Positions 15,883 through 24,450 of a stretch of 64,000 nucleotides of DNA are shown here, piece by piece. The stretch comes from UBA2137 sp037968575. GTDB taxonomy: Bacteria > Pseudomonadota > Alphaproteobacteria > Micavibrionales > Micavibrionaceae. The DNA is taken from NCBI GenBank assembly GCA_037968575.1, contig JBBKVR010000029.1, positions 1-64,000 on the forward strand, written 5' to 3'. Below the pieces are notes generated by a model that saw only the letters and a list, made by a program, of their open reading frames with translations, ran no database searches and was not told the origin of the DNA. A program made the translations under genes and the position numbers. The stretch's first letter is position 1; every line of letters starts with the position of its first letter.

Positions 15883-18324
15883 TTAAATGTCGATATTTTG
15901 AGCTTTAAGGGCGTTTTCCTGAATAAACTCACGACGTGGCTCAACAACATCACCCATCAATGTCGAGAAGATATCATTGGCATCTACTGCGTCCTCAACG
16001 TGGACTTGTAGTAGCGTGCGCGCATCAGGATCAAGCGTTGTTTCCCACAGCTGGTCAGGATTCATTTCCCCCAAACCTTTATAGCGCTGGATTTGCAAAC
16101 CTTTGCGTGCGTAAGCAATTATTTGCTCATAAAGAGCCTGTGGTCCATCAATTTCTCCCAAGTCTTTATCTTTGGCAACCAACTTACCCTTGCCTGTGAA
16201 GGTTTCTTTCAAGAATTTGGACGCTGTATTTAGGCGTGTCGCATTAGGAAGTCGGGTATGATCAAGACTAATGCGCGCTTGATCTGTTACTCCCCGAATT
16301 AGGCGTCTAAACACATAACCACCAACGGGCGTAAACTCACCAGTCCACTTATCTTCGTTTTTACGGGCATAAGCATTTAGTCTTATAGCTACATCAGAGG
16401 CCAATTTTTCACCAAGTTTTGTGTCTTCTTCTAACTCAGGAGAAAATGCCCCGGCAATAGCAGCTTGTTCAACAATTTGAGGGAAGCCCGTGCGAACAGA
16501 TACGGCCTTGATGGCTTCGGACATCTTACGTGAGCGTTCAATCAAATCTCTGAGGTCTTCACCAGCATGTTGTGAGCCTGTGGAATCAACATAAACAAGG
16601 TCTGAAAGAGCGTTGGAAATCAAATACTGATCCATCGCATCATCATCTTTCAGATACATCTCAGTTTGCCCTCGCTTCACTTTATAAAGCGGTGGTTGGG
16701 CAATATAAAGATAACCTTCTTCAATGAGGGCTGGCATGTAACGATAGAAAAATGTCAGCAAGAGAGTCCGAATGTGAGATCCATCAACGTCCGCATCAGT
16801 CATGATGATGATTTTGTGATATCTGGTTTTCTCAACATTAAATTCATCGTGAATACCTGTTCCTAAGGCTGTAATCAGGGTTCCCAGTTCCTGACTTCCG
16901 AGAATTCTGTCGAGTCGTGCGCGTTCTACGTTTAGAATTTTACCACGTAGTGGCAAGATAGCCTGATTCTTACGATTACGTGCTTGTTTGGCAGAACCAC
17001 CAGCAGAATCCCCCTCAACTATAAAAATTTCAGAGAGAGCAGGGTCGCGCTCCTGACAGTCAGCGAGCTTCCCAGGTAGATTTGAGATATCCATGATGCC
17101 TTTGCGCCGAGATAATTCACGCGCCTTGCGTGCAGCTTCGCGCGCGCCAGCAGCCTCAGATATTTTTGTAACAATACGTTTTGCTTCGGCAGGATTTTCT
17201 TCCAGCCAGATATTCAAGCCTTCAGATATTTTTTGCTCAACAACAGGACGCACCTCGGAAGAGACAAGCTTATCCTTTGTTTGAGAGCTAAATTTTGGGT
17301 CAGGAACTTTAATAGAAAGAACACAGGTCAAACCTTCACGGATATCTTCACCAGTGATGCTTGTGTCTTTCTTTTTGATGAGATTGTTTTCTTCAGCGTA
17401 TTTACCAATAACGCGCGTTAAGGCAGAGCGTAAACCCGCCAAGTGAGTACCGCCATCACGCTGGGGAATATTATTTGTAAAGCAGAGCGTTGTTTCATGG
17501 TATGCGTCTGTCCACACCATCGCACATTCGACGGTTGTGCCGTTATCTTCGCCCATTGTTGAAATGGGTTCTTTGAATAAAGTTTGCTTTGATCTGTTGA
17601 GATACTCAACAAAGCTTTCTATCCCGCCTTCGTAGTGAAGTTTAATTTCCTTTGGTTCGTCTTCGCGGTCATCGCGAAGGATGATGTTTACACCAGAATT
17701 TAGAAACGCCAGTTCACGCAATCTGTCTTGTAGGGTCTTAAGATCGAAATCAATCATCGTGAAAGTTTCAGTAGATGGCATAAACGTAATTTCAGTTCCT
17801 TTTTTGCCGTTGGAATCGCCAACAACTTTTAGAGGAGCCTCTGATTCACCATGCTTGAAACGCATAGTATGCTCTTTACCGTTTCTCCAGATGCGCATAT
17901 CCAAACGTTCAGACAGGGCGTTGACAACGGATACACCCACACCATGCAAACCACCTGAAACCTTATAGGAGTTTTGGTCAAACTTACCACCAGCATGAAG
18001 CTGGGTCATAATCACCTCAGCTGCTGAGATGCCTTCTTCTTTGTGCATGTCGACAGGAATACCGCGACCATTATCGCGTACAGTGACAGAACCATCAGCA
18101 TTTAGAATCACATCAACACGGTCACAGTGACCTGCTAGCGATTCGTCAATCGCGTTATCAACAACCTCGTAAACCATGTGGTGCAGACCAGATCCATCAT
18201 CGGTATCCCCGATATACATTCCTGGGCGCTTGCGAACAGCTTCAAGCCCCTTAAGAACCTTAATGGAATCGGCACCATATTCTGCGTTTTCTGTTGAAGT
18301 GTTTTCAGCCATAGCTTCAGCCAT
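15883..18324 (-). CDS. gyrB: DNA gyrase subunit B
   Basis: An 813-residue type II topoisomerase ATPase subunit. It has a GHKL ATPase region (RPGMYIGDTDDG, EVVDNAIDE, DNGRGIPVD, GGLHGVGVSVVNAL), a transducer domain, the Toprim EGDSAGGSAKQARNR with downstream DADVDGSHIRTLLLTFFYR, and the C-terminal GyrB domain RYKGLGEMNPDQLWETT. AAGGTGA lies about 8 nt before ATG 18324, supporting this start over the one four codons later. It is the last gene of the dnaA-dnaN-recF-gyrB block, convergent with pyrF. Confidence 0.98.
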   Translation of the reverse strand: MAEAMAENTSTENAEYGADSIKVLKGLEAVRKRPGMYIGDTDDGSGLHHMVYEVVDNAIDESLAGHCDRVDVILNADGSVTVRDNGRGIPVDMHKEEGISAAEVIMTQLHAGGKFDQNSYKVSGGLHGVGVSVVNALSERLDMRIWRNGKEHTMRFKHGESEAPLKVVGDSNGKKGTEITFMPSTETFTMIDFDLKTLQDRLRELAFLNSGVNIILRDDREDEPKEIKLHYEGGIESFVEYLNRSKQTLFKEPISTMGEDNGTTVECAMVWTDAYHETTLCFTNNIPQRDGGTHLAGLRSALTRVIGKYAEENNLIKKKDTSITGEDIREGLTCVLSIKVPDPKFSSQTKDKLVSSEVRPVVEQKISEGLNIWLEENPAEAKRIVTKISEAAGAREAARKARELSRRKGIMDISNLPGKLADCQERDPALSEIFIVEGDSAGGSAKQARNRKNQAILPLRGKILNVERARLDRILGSQELGTLITALGTGIHDEFNVEKTRYHKIIIMTDADVDGSHIRTLLLTFFYRYMPALIEEGYLYIAQPPLYKVKRGQTEMYLKDDDAMDQYLISNALSDLVYVDSTGSQHAGEDLRDLIERSRKMSEAIKAVSVRTGFPQIVEQAAIAGAFSPELEEDTKLGEKLASDVAIRLNAYARKNEDKWTGEFTPVGGYVFRRLIRGVTDQARISLDHTRLPNATRLNTASKFLKETFTGKGKLVAKDKDLGEIDGPQALYEQIIAYARKGLQIQRYKGLGEMNPDQLWETTLDPDARTLLQVHVEDAVDANDIFSTLMGDVVEPRREFIQENALKAQNIDI

Positions 18325-18416
18325 TGAATTTTCACCTTAAGTTATTCAAATCAATAGATTTTTTTGAGTTTTTAAAACAAGCCTTTTTATAGCATATATG
18401 AAGGGTCAAACCTAGG

Positions 18417-18446
18417 AAAAACCCTTATTATCTTTGGGTTTTCCCC
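18417..18446 (-). terminator. Intrinsic terminator after recF
   Basis: On the minus strand AAAACCC and GGGTTTTT arms enclose an 11-base loop, starting about 10 bases after the recF stop codon. The T run follows the 3' arm. It would separate recF from gyrB transcription. Confidence 0.55.
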
Positions 18447-18451
18447 TGTTT

Positions 18452-19582
18452 CTAAGCCTTTGATATGGAGCCGTTTTTAACCTCGTAAAAGTCAGCTTTT
18501 TTATTAAGCGAATTAAAGAGAGATTTTTCGGTGCCTGTGAGCCAAACTTGTCCGCCAAGCTTCTCCAAAAGGGTATAGAGTGAATCACGTCTGCTTTCAT
18601 CTAGGTGCGCGGCAACTTCATCCAACAAAAGTAATGGAGGGGCACCTCTTTCCTGTGCAACAAGCCAGCAATGGGCAAGAATAAGGCCAATAAGGAGAGC
18701 TTTTTGCTCTCCAGTAGAGCATTGACTGGCAGCCATGTTCTTTTCTTTATAAGTGACATCCAAATCGGTTCTGTGTGGGCCAACGCTGGCACCGCCCGAT
18801 ACAGCATCAAGGGAGCGTGCTTTTTTTAACATGCTTTTGAAATTGTTTTCGATGGAAAGAGCAGGTTCTTTGTTGAGTTGGTTTTCTATTAAACCAAGAA
18901 GGTCAATCTCTGCTTGTGGGAATATGTGTTCAGTATCAAGCGTGTTCTTCTCAATCGCGTATTTTAGGCGGTCCATATAATCGAGTCGTGATGCAGCAAT
19001 CGCTATACCTGTTTCTGCCATTTGACTCTCTAACCCATCCAGCCAAGCAGGATCTGCGGCTTCTTGTTTGTCTTTGAGTAAACGGCTTCGTTGGTACATC
19101 GCGTTTTCGTATCGTCTTACGCGCCCCGCATGGGCTGGGTCATGGGTAAGGATAAGCCGATCAAGAAAACGTCTACGTTCACCTATGCCTTCTCTAAATA
19201 GTCCGTCCATTTGGGGTGTAAGCCAAAGAGCTGCTAGATAATCGGAAAGAGCGGTTTGAGCTTTGGCAGGTTCACCCTGAATATTGATTTTGCGTTTTTC
19301 GGTTTGAACATCAAAAGCTGTCCCAATAGCAATTTCACCGTACTCGGTTTGAGCTTTGGTAAATACCGTCCATGGAGTTTCAGAGTCTTGTCTTTGAATA
19401 TCACTTAACTTGGCATTACGTATCCCACGCCCAGGCGTGAGAAGGGATATGGCCTCCAAAATATTTGTTTTACCAGCACCATTTGGTCCTGTGAGAACGA
19501 CGAAGCCAGAGTTTAAAGATTCGAGGGATGTTGCTTCATAGTTTCTGAAATCAGAGAGGCGTAAATCAAGAAGATAGGACAT
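18452..19582 (-). CDS. recF: DNA replication and repair protein RecF
   Basis: A 376-residue SMC-like ATPase used in RecFOR gap repair. Walker A is TGPNGAGKTNILEAIS (~31-46). The mid-region GIGERRRFLDRLI is typical. The signature and Walker B part is STGEQKALLIGL...PLLLLDEVAAHLD. It begins at ATG 19582, with 54 bases to the upstream dnaN stop, and is probably transcribed with dnaN. Confidence 0.97.
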   Translation of the reverse strand: MSYLLDLRLSDFRNYEATSLESLNSGFVVLTGPNGAGKTNILEAISLLTPGRGIRNAKLSDIQRQDSETPWTVFTKAQTEYGEIAIGTAFDVQTEKRKINIQGEPAKAQTALSDYLAALWLTPQMDGLFREGIGERRRFLDRLILTHDPAHAGRVRRYENAMYQRSRLLKDKQEAADPAWLDGLESQMAETGIAIAASRLDYMDRLKYAIEKNTLDTEHIFPQAEIDLLGLIENQLNKEPALSIENNFKSMLKKARSLDAVSGGASVGPHRTDLDVTYKEKNMAASQCSTGEQKALLIGLILAHCWLVAQERGAPPLLLLDEVAAHLDESRRDSLYTLLEKLGGQVWLTGTEKSLFNSLNKKADFYEVKNGSISKA

Positions 19583-19636
19583 GGAAAATCCTGTTAGAAA
19601 AAGACTCTGCTATGAAATTCGGTGTGCTGATGTTTT

Positions 19637-20755
19637 TTAAACGCGTAATGGCATCAAAACAAAAAGCGCAGACGGGTCGCTGGAATCTTGAATAATTGTA
19701 GGTGATGCGGAGTCGGCCAAAATAATACGGCAGCCGTTACTATCAATAAGCTGCGTGATATCCAGCAGATAACGTGCATTGAAACCAATCTCCATATCGG
19801 GGGCATCAGATTTAACCTCAATATCTTCTGTTGCACTACCTGATTCGGGGGAGTTTGCTGATAAAGTTACAGTCTTACCTTTAAGTGTAACTTTAATGGC
19901 ACGTGATTTTCCGTCAGAGATAGTAGATACACGGTCAATTGCTCTGGATAGTAGTTGAGCGTCAACATCAACAATCTTATCGTTGTTAGCAGGAATAACA
20001 CGCTGGTAATCAGGAAATGTTCCATCAATCAATTTGGTTGTGAGAACAACATGGTCGAAGGAGAAACGAATTTTGTTCTCTGACAAGCTAATGCGGATAT
20101 CATCTGCGGCTTCTTCAATTAGTTTTCTAAGCTCACCAACGGCTTTGCGCGGGATAATAACCGCAGGCATTGTTTTTGCACCTTCAGGTAGAGGCATGTC
20201 AAAACGCGCCAAGCGGTGTCCATCTGTGGCAACGGCGCGAAGAACTTCAATACCTTCATGCTCTGTAGCGTGCAAATAAATACCGTTCAGGTAGTAGCGC
20301 GTTTCTTCTGTAGACATTGCAAATTTTGTACGGTCGATAAGTGTACGCAAGTCAGCAGCTGGAATTGAGAAACTTGTTTCCAAATCATCGGCACCAATTT
20401 GCGGAAAGTCAGCAACAGGTAGACAAGATAGTTTAAAGTGCGCGCTACCTGCTTTTACAGTCATAACATTTCCTGCAGCATCAACTTCAAGCTCTACGGT
20501 GCTACCATCAGAAAGTTTACGAACAATATCATGTAATGTTTGCGCAGGAGCGGTTGTTGAACCAGCAGCTGTAACATCAGCCGCTACAGATTCATTGATT
20601 TCCAAATCCATATCAGTTGTTTTTAGACCTAAAATACCATCTTCGGCGGTCAGTAGGACATTTGCCAGAATAGGAATGGTATTTCTCCTCTCAACAACGC
20701 TGTGAACGTGGTTTAGAGAGCGGAGAAGCGCAGCGCGATCAATGGACAGTTTCAT
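19637..20755 (-). CDS. dnaN: DNA polymerase III subunit beta (sliding clamp)
   Basis: A 372-residue beta clamp. The three repeated clamp domains start with MKLSIDRAALLRSLNHVHSVVERRNTIPILANVLL, in pieces MKLSIDRAAL and RRNTIPILANVLL. The family C-terminus reads ALFVLMPLRV, near the canonical VMPMRL. Length is normal. It has its own candidate promoter at 20802-20829 between dnaA and dnaN. Confidence 0.98.
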   Translation of the reverse strand: MKLSIDRAALLRSLNHVHSVVERRNTIPILANVLLTAEDGILGLKTTDMDLEINESVAADVTAAGSTTAPAQTLHDIVRKLSDGSTVELEVDAAGNVMTVKAGSAHFKLSCLPVADFPQIGADDLETSFSIPAADLRTLIDRTKFAMSTEETRYYLNGIYLHATEHEGIEVLRAVATDGHRLARFDMPLPEGAKTMPAVIIPRKAVGELRKLIEEAADDIRISLSENKIRFSFDHVVLTTKLIDGTFPDYQRVIPANNDKIVDVDAQLLSRAIDRVSTISDGKSRAIKVTLKGKTVTLSANSPESGSATEDIEVKSDAPDMEIGFNARYLLDITQLIDSNGCRIILADSASPTIIQDSSDPSALFVLMPLRV

Positions 20756-20801
20756 GGACTTAATATTCCTTCATTCTTCAGCAATAAATTCGAGTGGCTA
20801 A

Positions 20802-20829
20802 ACTATAGCACAGCATGCAAAAGAGCCAA
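20802..20829 (-). promoter_or_regulatory. Candidate dnaN promoter
   Basis: On the minus strand TTGGCT (20829-20824) and TATAGT (20807-20802) are 16 bases apart, about 46 bases ahead of the dnaN start. The -35 is part of one arm of the hairpin at 20821-20851. Confidence 0.5.
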
Positions 20830-20851
20830 GTAGTTTCCCACATTGGCTCTT
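20821..20851 (-). terminator. Hairpin after dnaA, probable weak terminator
   Basis: Perfect 9-bp arms AAGAGCCAA and TTGGCTCTT enclose a 13-base loop. A short TTTT follows on the minus strand, 52 bases after the dnaA stop codon. The arm nearer dnaN doubles as the dnaN -35. Confidence 0.5.
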
Positions 20852-20902
20852 AATGTTTCCCCAAGCATTTCATAAGAAATTTATAGGTTATTTTAGTGGC
20901 TA

Positions 20903-22339
20903 TCAGCCTGTTAGGGCGCGACGTAGAACATCACAGTCTTGTGCGATTGCCGGATCCTCTTCCATCAACTCTTCAATCTTACGTACGGCATGCATCACAG
21001 TTGTGTGGTCACGACCACCAAACTTACGACCAATCTCTGGAAGTGAGCGTGCAGTAAGTTGTTTTGAGAGATACATCGCGACTTGTCTTGGGCGCGCAAC
21101 ATTTCTTGAGCGACGCGCAGAGTGCATGTCAGTCAATTTCAGGTTGTAATGCTCAGACACACGTCTTTGAATTTCATCAATTGTAATGCGACGGTCGTGT
21201 GAGCGCAGAAGGTCTTGAAGAACATTTTGTGTTGTCTCTAGCGTTACTGGCTCACGTGTTACATCAGCGTGGGCTGCGATACGGTTTAGCGCACCCTCAA
21301 GCTCACGAATATTTGACGTGACCTTCAATGCCAAGAATTCAAGAACAGCTTCAGGAACATCAATACCCAACATATCACGCTTGGCTTTTAGAACACCGAG
21401 ACGCAACTCATATGTGCTTGGTTGAATGTCTGCAACGAGACCCCATGACAGACGAGAACGAAGACGTTCATCAATGCCCTGTAAGTCAGATGGTGCGCGA
21501 TCAGCTGTGATGATGATTTGTTTGTTCAAATCAATCAATGCATTGAATGTGTGAAAGAATTCTTCCTGTGTTGATTCTTTACCGCTGATGAACTGAACGT
21601 CATCAATCATAAGCACATCAACAGAACGGAAAAGCTCTTTAAAGGAAACAGTATCTTGAGCACGGATGGCTTTCACAAACTGGAACATGAATTTCTCAGC
21701 TGACATATACATCACTGTTTTTTGTGGGTGTTTCTCACGGAGTTCCCACGCAATAGCATGCATCAAGTGTGTTTTACCAAGACCAACACCCCCATATATG
21801 AAGAGAGGATTGAATGGCATTGATTCTGATTCAACCAAACGGAGAGCAGCTGCATGTGCTAAAGCATTTGATTGACCAATGACAAAATTTTCAAAACGGA
21901 AACGTTGATCTAGTGGAGAAGAAACTTCAACCTCTTGAGCCATCGCGTTGGCGTTTGCTTTGACTTGTTCAGGGATATTCTCAGCTTCTGCTTCTGACAT
22001 TTCCTCAGAGATAGCATTTTGAACGACAACAACTTCAAGACGCTTAATGTCCTCGTTTTTCTCTGTGCACATCTCTAGAATATGTGGCGCATAATTTGTT
22101 TGGATCCAGTCTTTCATGAAACGGGTAGGGACTGAGACTTCAAGTGTGTTGTGATAGTAAGCCTGCAGCGTCATGGATTTCAACCAGCTACGATATACAG
22201 CTTCACCAAATTCTTTACGGAAACTCTTATATACAGAAGTCCATAACTTCTTAATATCAGCACTGGGTTCAAAAGATTCTGGTGTTGGCGCACTGTCTAC
22301 GACCGTTAAATAGGCCTTCTTATTCTTATTATTGGTCAT
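20903..22339 (-). CDS. dnaA: Chromosomal replication initiator DnaA
   Basis: A 478-residue AAA+ initiator that binds DnaA boxes and opens oriC. It has an N-terminal domain I (LWTSVYKSFRKEFGEAVYRSWL), a short variable linker, Walker A GGVGLGKT at 183-190, Walker B VLMIDDVQFI, and a C-terminal DNA-binding domain ending in the signature GGRDHTTVMHAVRKIEEL. Start ATG 22339. The gene-free stretch upstream may contain oriC. Confidence 0.98.
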   Translation of the reverse strand: MTNNKNKKAYLTVVDSAPTPESFEPSADIKKLWTSVYKSFRKEFGEAVYRSWLKSMTLQAYYHNTLEVSVPTRFMKDWIQTNYAPHILEMCTEKNEDIKRLEVVVVQNAISEEMSEAEAENIPEQVKANANAMAQEVEVSSPLDQRFRFENFVIGQSNALAHAAALRLVESESMPFNPLFIYGGVGLGKTHLMHAIAWELREKHPQKTVMYMSAEKFMFQFVKAIRAQDTVSFKELFRSVDVLMIDDVQFISGKESTQEEFFHTFNALIDLNKQIIITADRAPSDLQGIDERLRSRLSWGLVADIQPSTYELRLGVLKAKRDMLGIDVPEAVLEFLALKVTSNIRELEGALNRIAAHADVTREPVTLETTQNVLQDLLRSHDRRITIDEIQRRVSEHYNLKLTDMHSARRSRNVARPRQVAMYLSKQLTARSLPEIGRKFGGRDHTTVMHAVRKIEELMEEDPAIAQDCDVLRRALTG

Positions 22340-22732
22340 TCTACTCTCTACTCCACTTACACATATGTTTTAAGTTAAATAATAGCACCAACAATCCAAC
22401 ACCCAGTATTAACGTGGATTAACGGTAACTCCCTCATGTGTCGAGACAATAAAAACCTGTCATACAAAATCACATTTGTACGATAAACATATCTTTTAAT
22501 CTGTTATGTTTGCGGCGCAAGTTAAAAACTTGATTTAGCCTCGACGGAAAGAAAAAGCAAAAACACTTTTATTTCTGTGTCTGAATTCTTTCCTTATCAC
22601 CACCATTTTGAAAAAGTTCCAATGCCAGGGCGATTTATCCAAGGTAGAGAAAAAAAATGAGAGATGCAACAGGACAAATCAAGAACATTGAAAAAAGAAA
22701 TATTAGTTCAAGAAAATTTTTTCTCAACCGTT
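22340..22732. other. AT-rich gap between rpsT and dnaA: dnaA promoter region and oriC candidate
   Basis: No open frame of substance lies here. It is the longest non-coding stretch of the window. Visible elements are TAATCCACG in the minus direction within 22411-22422 (two mismatches from a DnaA box), TTATCCAAG at 22635-22643, a -10-like TATTAT for dnaA near 22380, and a very A/T-rich run at about 22640-22725. Perfect DnaA boxes are absent, so oriC is a suggestion from gene order (rpsT-dnaA) only. A GC-skew plot over the chromosome would decide. Confidence 0.35.
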
Positions 22733-22755
22733 AAAACCCCGCAAATATTGCGAGG
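22733..22755 (-). terminator. Intrinsic terminator of rpsT
   Basis: On the minus strand CCTCGCAA pairs with TTGCGGGG (one G-T wobble) around the loop TAT, followed by TTTT. It lies about 60 bases after the rpsT stop codon. Confidence 0.6.
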
Positions 22756-22789
22756 TGGAAACTTTTAACTGTTGGGGTGGAAACTTTTA
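22754..22789. repeat. Tandem 14-bp direct repeats in the rpsT 3' region
   Basis: GGTGGAAACTTTTA occurs at 22754-22767 and again at 22776-22789, a 22-base period or about two DNA turns. In the minus sense each reads TAAAAGTTTCCACC. They lie between the rpsT stop and its terminator, next to the oriC candidate. Possible protein-binding iterons or RNA pairing elements. Confidence 0.55.
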
Positions 22790-22816
22790 TGGGCTTCCGA
22801 GGGCTATCTCAGAAGG

Positions 22817-23080
22817 CTACTTCAGAGATTTAATCTGAGTAGATAGTCGTGACAGTTTACGTGAAACTGTCTTTTTATTAAGTATGCCTTTGCTTACGCC
22901 ACGCATCATTTCGGGCTTAGCATTTTTATAAGCTTCTTCTGCTGCTTTCACATCAGAATCTTGAATAGCAGACTCAACCTTCTTCACGAAAGTACGGATA
23001 CGTGTTCTACGCATACCATTAACTTGTGCACGCTTGTTATTGCGACGAATTCTCTTTTTTGCTGAGGCACTGTTTGCCAT
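22817..23080 (-). CDS. rpsT: 30S ribosomal protein S20
   Basis: An 87-residue basic ribosomal protein: MANSASAKKRIRRNNKR at the N-terminus, TRIRTFVKKVE, and GILNKKTVSRKLSRLS at the C-terminus. ATG 23080 is chosen, with GGAGAG about 5 nt upstream. The TTG just before it is not needed. The rpsT-dnaA neighbourhood is conserved in alphaproteobacteria. Confidence 0.97.
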   Translation of the reverse strand: MANSASAKKRIRRNNKRAQVNGMRRTRIRTFVKKVESAIQDSDVKAAEEAYKNAKPEMMRGVSKGILNKKTVSRKLSRLSTQIKSLK

Positions 23081-23142
23081 CAATCTCTCCTATTATTTAT
23101 ATGTGAATCTATAAAAGTTCTATTCACTTCCAAAACCGTGTT

Positions 23143-23172
23143 GTTTTACGTGGTCTGAAGTACTTTTGTCAA
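23143..23172 (-). promoter_or_regulatory. rpsT promoter
   Basis: A perfect -35 TTGACA (23172-23167) and a -10 TAAAAC (23148-23143) with an 18-base spacer lie about 63 bases ahead of the rpsT ATG, on the minus strand. Confidence 0.55.
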
Positions 23173-23180
23173 GATATCTT

Positions 23181-23189
23181 TGTGGATAA
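23181..23189 (-). promoter_or_regulatory. Consensus DnaA box next to the rpsT promoter
   Basis: TTATCCACA on the minus strand is a perfect DnaA box. It ends 8 bases upstream of the rpsT -35. It is the only exact match I noticed in the window. It could couple rpsT transcription to DnaA or belong to an extended origin region. Confidence 0.55.
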
Positions 23190-23191
23190 AA

Positions 23192-23575
23192 CTACTTTTT
23201 TTCAAGTGGGCTGAGCAGCACCTTGAGAGTCGTTCCTCGTGGCTCGATACTTTCGCTCTCAAGAGGGAGCAAAACTAGCTTTTCTTGTTCGCGAACAAAT
23301 GTGTATTTGCCCGAAGGAGTCCAGCCTAATTGAGGTAGAGTTTGGGCATAGAAATTAAGTAGAGAAGTGCTGTCAGTTGTTTCTGCATATAGCGTGGTTT
23401 GAGCAATGCGTCCCTCAGGTTTATCAAATAAAACTGCCGACTCGTTGATTTCTCTGGCGCCATCCATAATTGGTACTGTTGGCAGGACACTTAGATAAGC
23501 TTGAGGTGTTTCTGCAAATGTGGAATGTGCAAAAAATATCAAAGGAACAGCAAGTATCAAACAAAATCGCTTCAT
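23192..23575 (-). CDS. Small secreted protein of unknown function (127 aa)
   Basis: Not recognised. The N-terminus is a signal peptide (MKRFCLILAVPLIFFAHSTFA|ET, in two parts here) and the mature part has no membrane helix, so it is probably periplasmic. The body (STSLLNFYAQTLPQLGWTPSG, then a basic, beta-rich end) looks like a small alpha/beta domain. ATG 23575 is used. A TTG three codons upstream abuts the mutM stop. It lies between mutM and rpsT, probably transcribed after mutM. Confidence 0.72.
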   Translation of the reverse strand: MKRFCLILAVPLIFFAHSTFAETPQAYLSVLPTVPIMDGAREINESAVLFDKPEGRIAQTTLYAETTDSTSLLNFYAQTLPQLGWTPSGKYTFVREQEKLVLLPLESESIEPRGTTLKVLLSPLEKK

Positions 23576-23584
23576 GAATTCCAA

Positions 23585-24430
23585 TTACTTTTGTTTAGTG
23601 GCGCAATAAAAAGTTGAACGACCTGCTTGCTTAACTCTTTTCACACCACCAGTCTTACTAATATTGCATGTACATCCAGAACAGGGAAGCCCCTGCTTAT
23701 CGTAGACAGAAAATGTGTGTTGAAAATAACCCAACTTACCATCGACTTGGATGTGATCACGCAGCGAACTACCGCCACTTTCTATTGCTTTGTTTAGTGT
23801 GTTCTTGATTTCACGTGTAAGAATCTCGCATTCCGTCAAACTCAGTGATGAAGCCAGACGTAAAGGTGAAATACTAGAAGAGAATAAAGCCTCACAAACA
23901 TAAATATTACCCAAACCTGCAACAACAGTCTGATCTAAGAGAGCTGTTTTTATTGGTGCTTTCTTGTTTTTAAGGGCTTCACGGAGAATTGAAGCATTAA
24001 ATGGATTTCCCAAAGGTTCAGGCCCCATATTGGCAAAAGCCTTATGTGTTTCGACACTTTCACTATCGCAGATAAAGAGCATTCCAAAACGTCTTGGGTC
24101 GTGAAATACGATTCGTCCACCTGATTGGAATTCATAGATAATGTGGTCGTGTTTTTTATTTATTGCTTTCTCGGGTTCTTTTTCAATACGGAAAGAGCCA
24201 CTCATACCGAGATGGTGAATAAGTGTCATATTGTTTGAGAGAGATAGAAGAAGATATTTACCACGTCTGTCTGTTCCAATGATTTGTGTGTTTTTAACGT
24301 GTGCGTTGACGTCATTGGGTGGTGCAGCTCGCAGAGGCTTATCGCTCAAACGTAATGCATTAATAGTTTGACCTTCTATATAAGGGGCAAGTCCGCGCTT
24401 AACTGTTTCGACTTCGGGTAATTCAGGCAT
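23585..24430 (-). CDS. mutM: Formamidopyrimidine-DNA glycosylase
   Basis: A 281-residue base-excision enzyme removing 8-oxoguanine. Its N-terminus MPELPEVETVKRGL supplies the catalytic Pro-Glu. LIHHLGMSGSFRI and VVAGLGNIYVCEALF (helix-two-turns-helix region) follow. The C-terminal zinc finger has CSGCTC and a final FYCATKQK. The finger reads C-x2-C-x~20-C-x~ with an Ala-Thr where a fourth Cys is usual, so its last ligand may be unusual. Length is normal. Confidence 0.95.
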   Translation of the reverse strand: MPELPEVETVKRGLAPYIEGQTINALRLSDKPLRAAPPNDVNAHVKNTQIIGTDRRGKYLLLSLSNNMTLIHHLGMSGSFRIEKEPEKAINKKHDHIIYEFQSGGRIVFHDPRRFGMLFICDSESVETHKAFANMGPEPLGNPFNASILREALKNKKAPIKTALLDQTVVAGLGNIYVCEALFSSSISPLRLASSLSLTECEILTREIKNTLNKAIESGGSSLRDHIQVDGKLGYFQHTFSVYDKQGLPCSGCTCNISKTGGVKRVKQAGRSTFYCATKQK

Positions 24431-24450
24431 GTGTTTTATTTAGACTAGTT

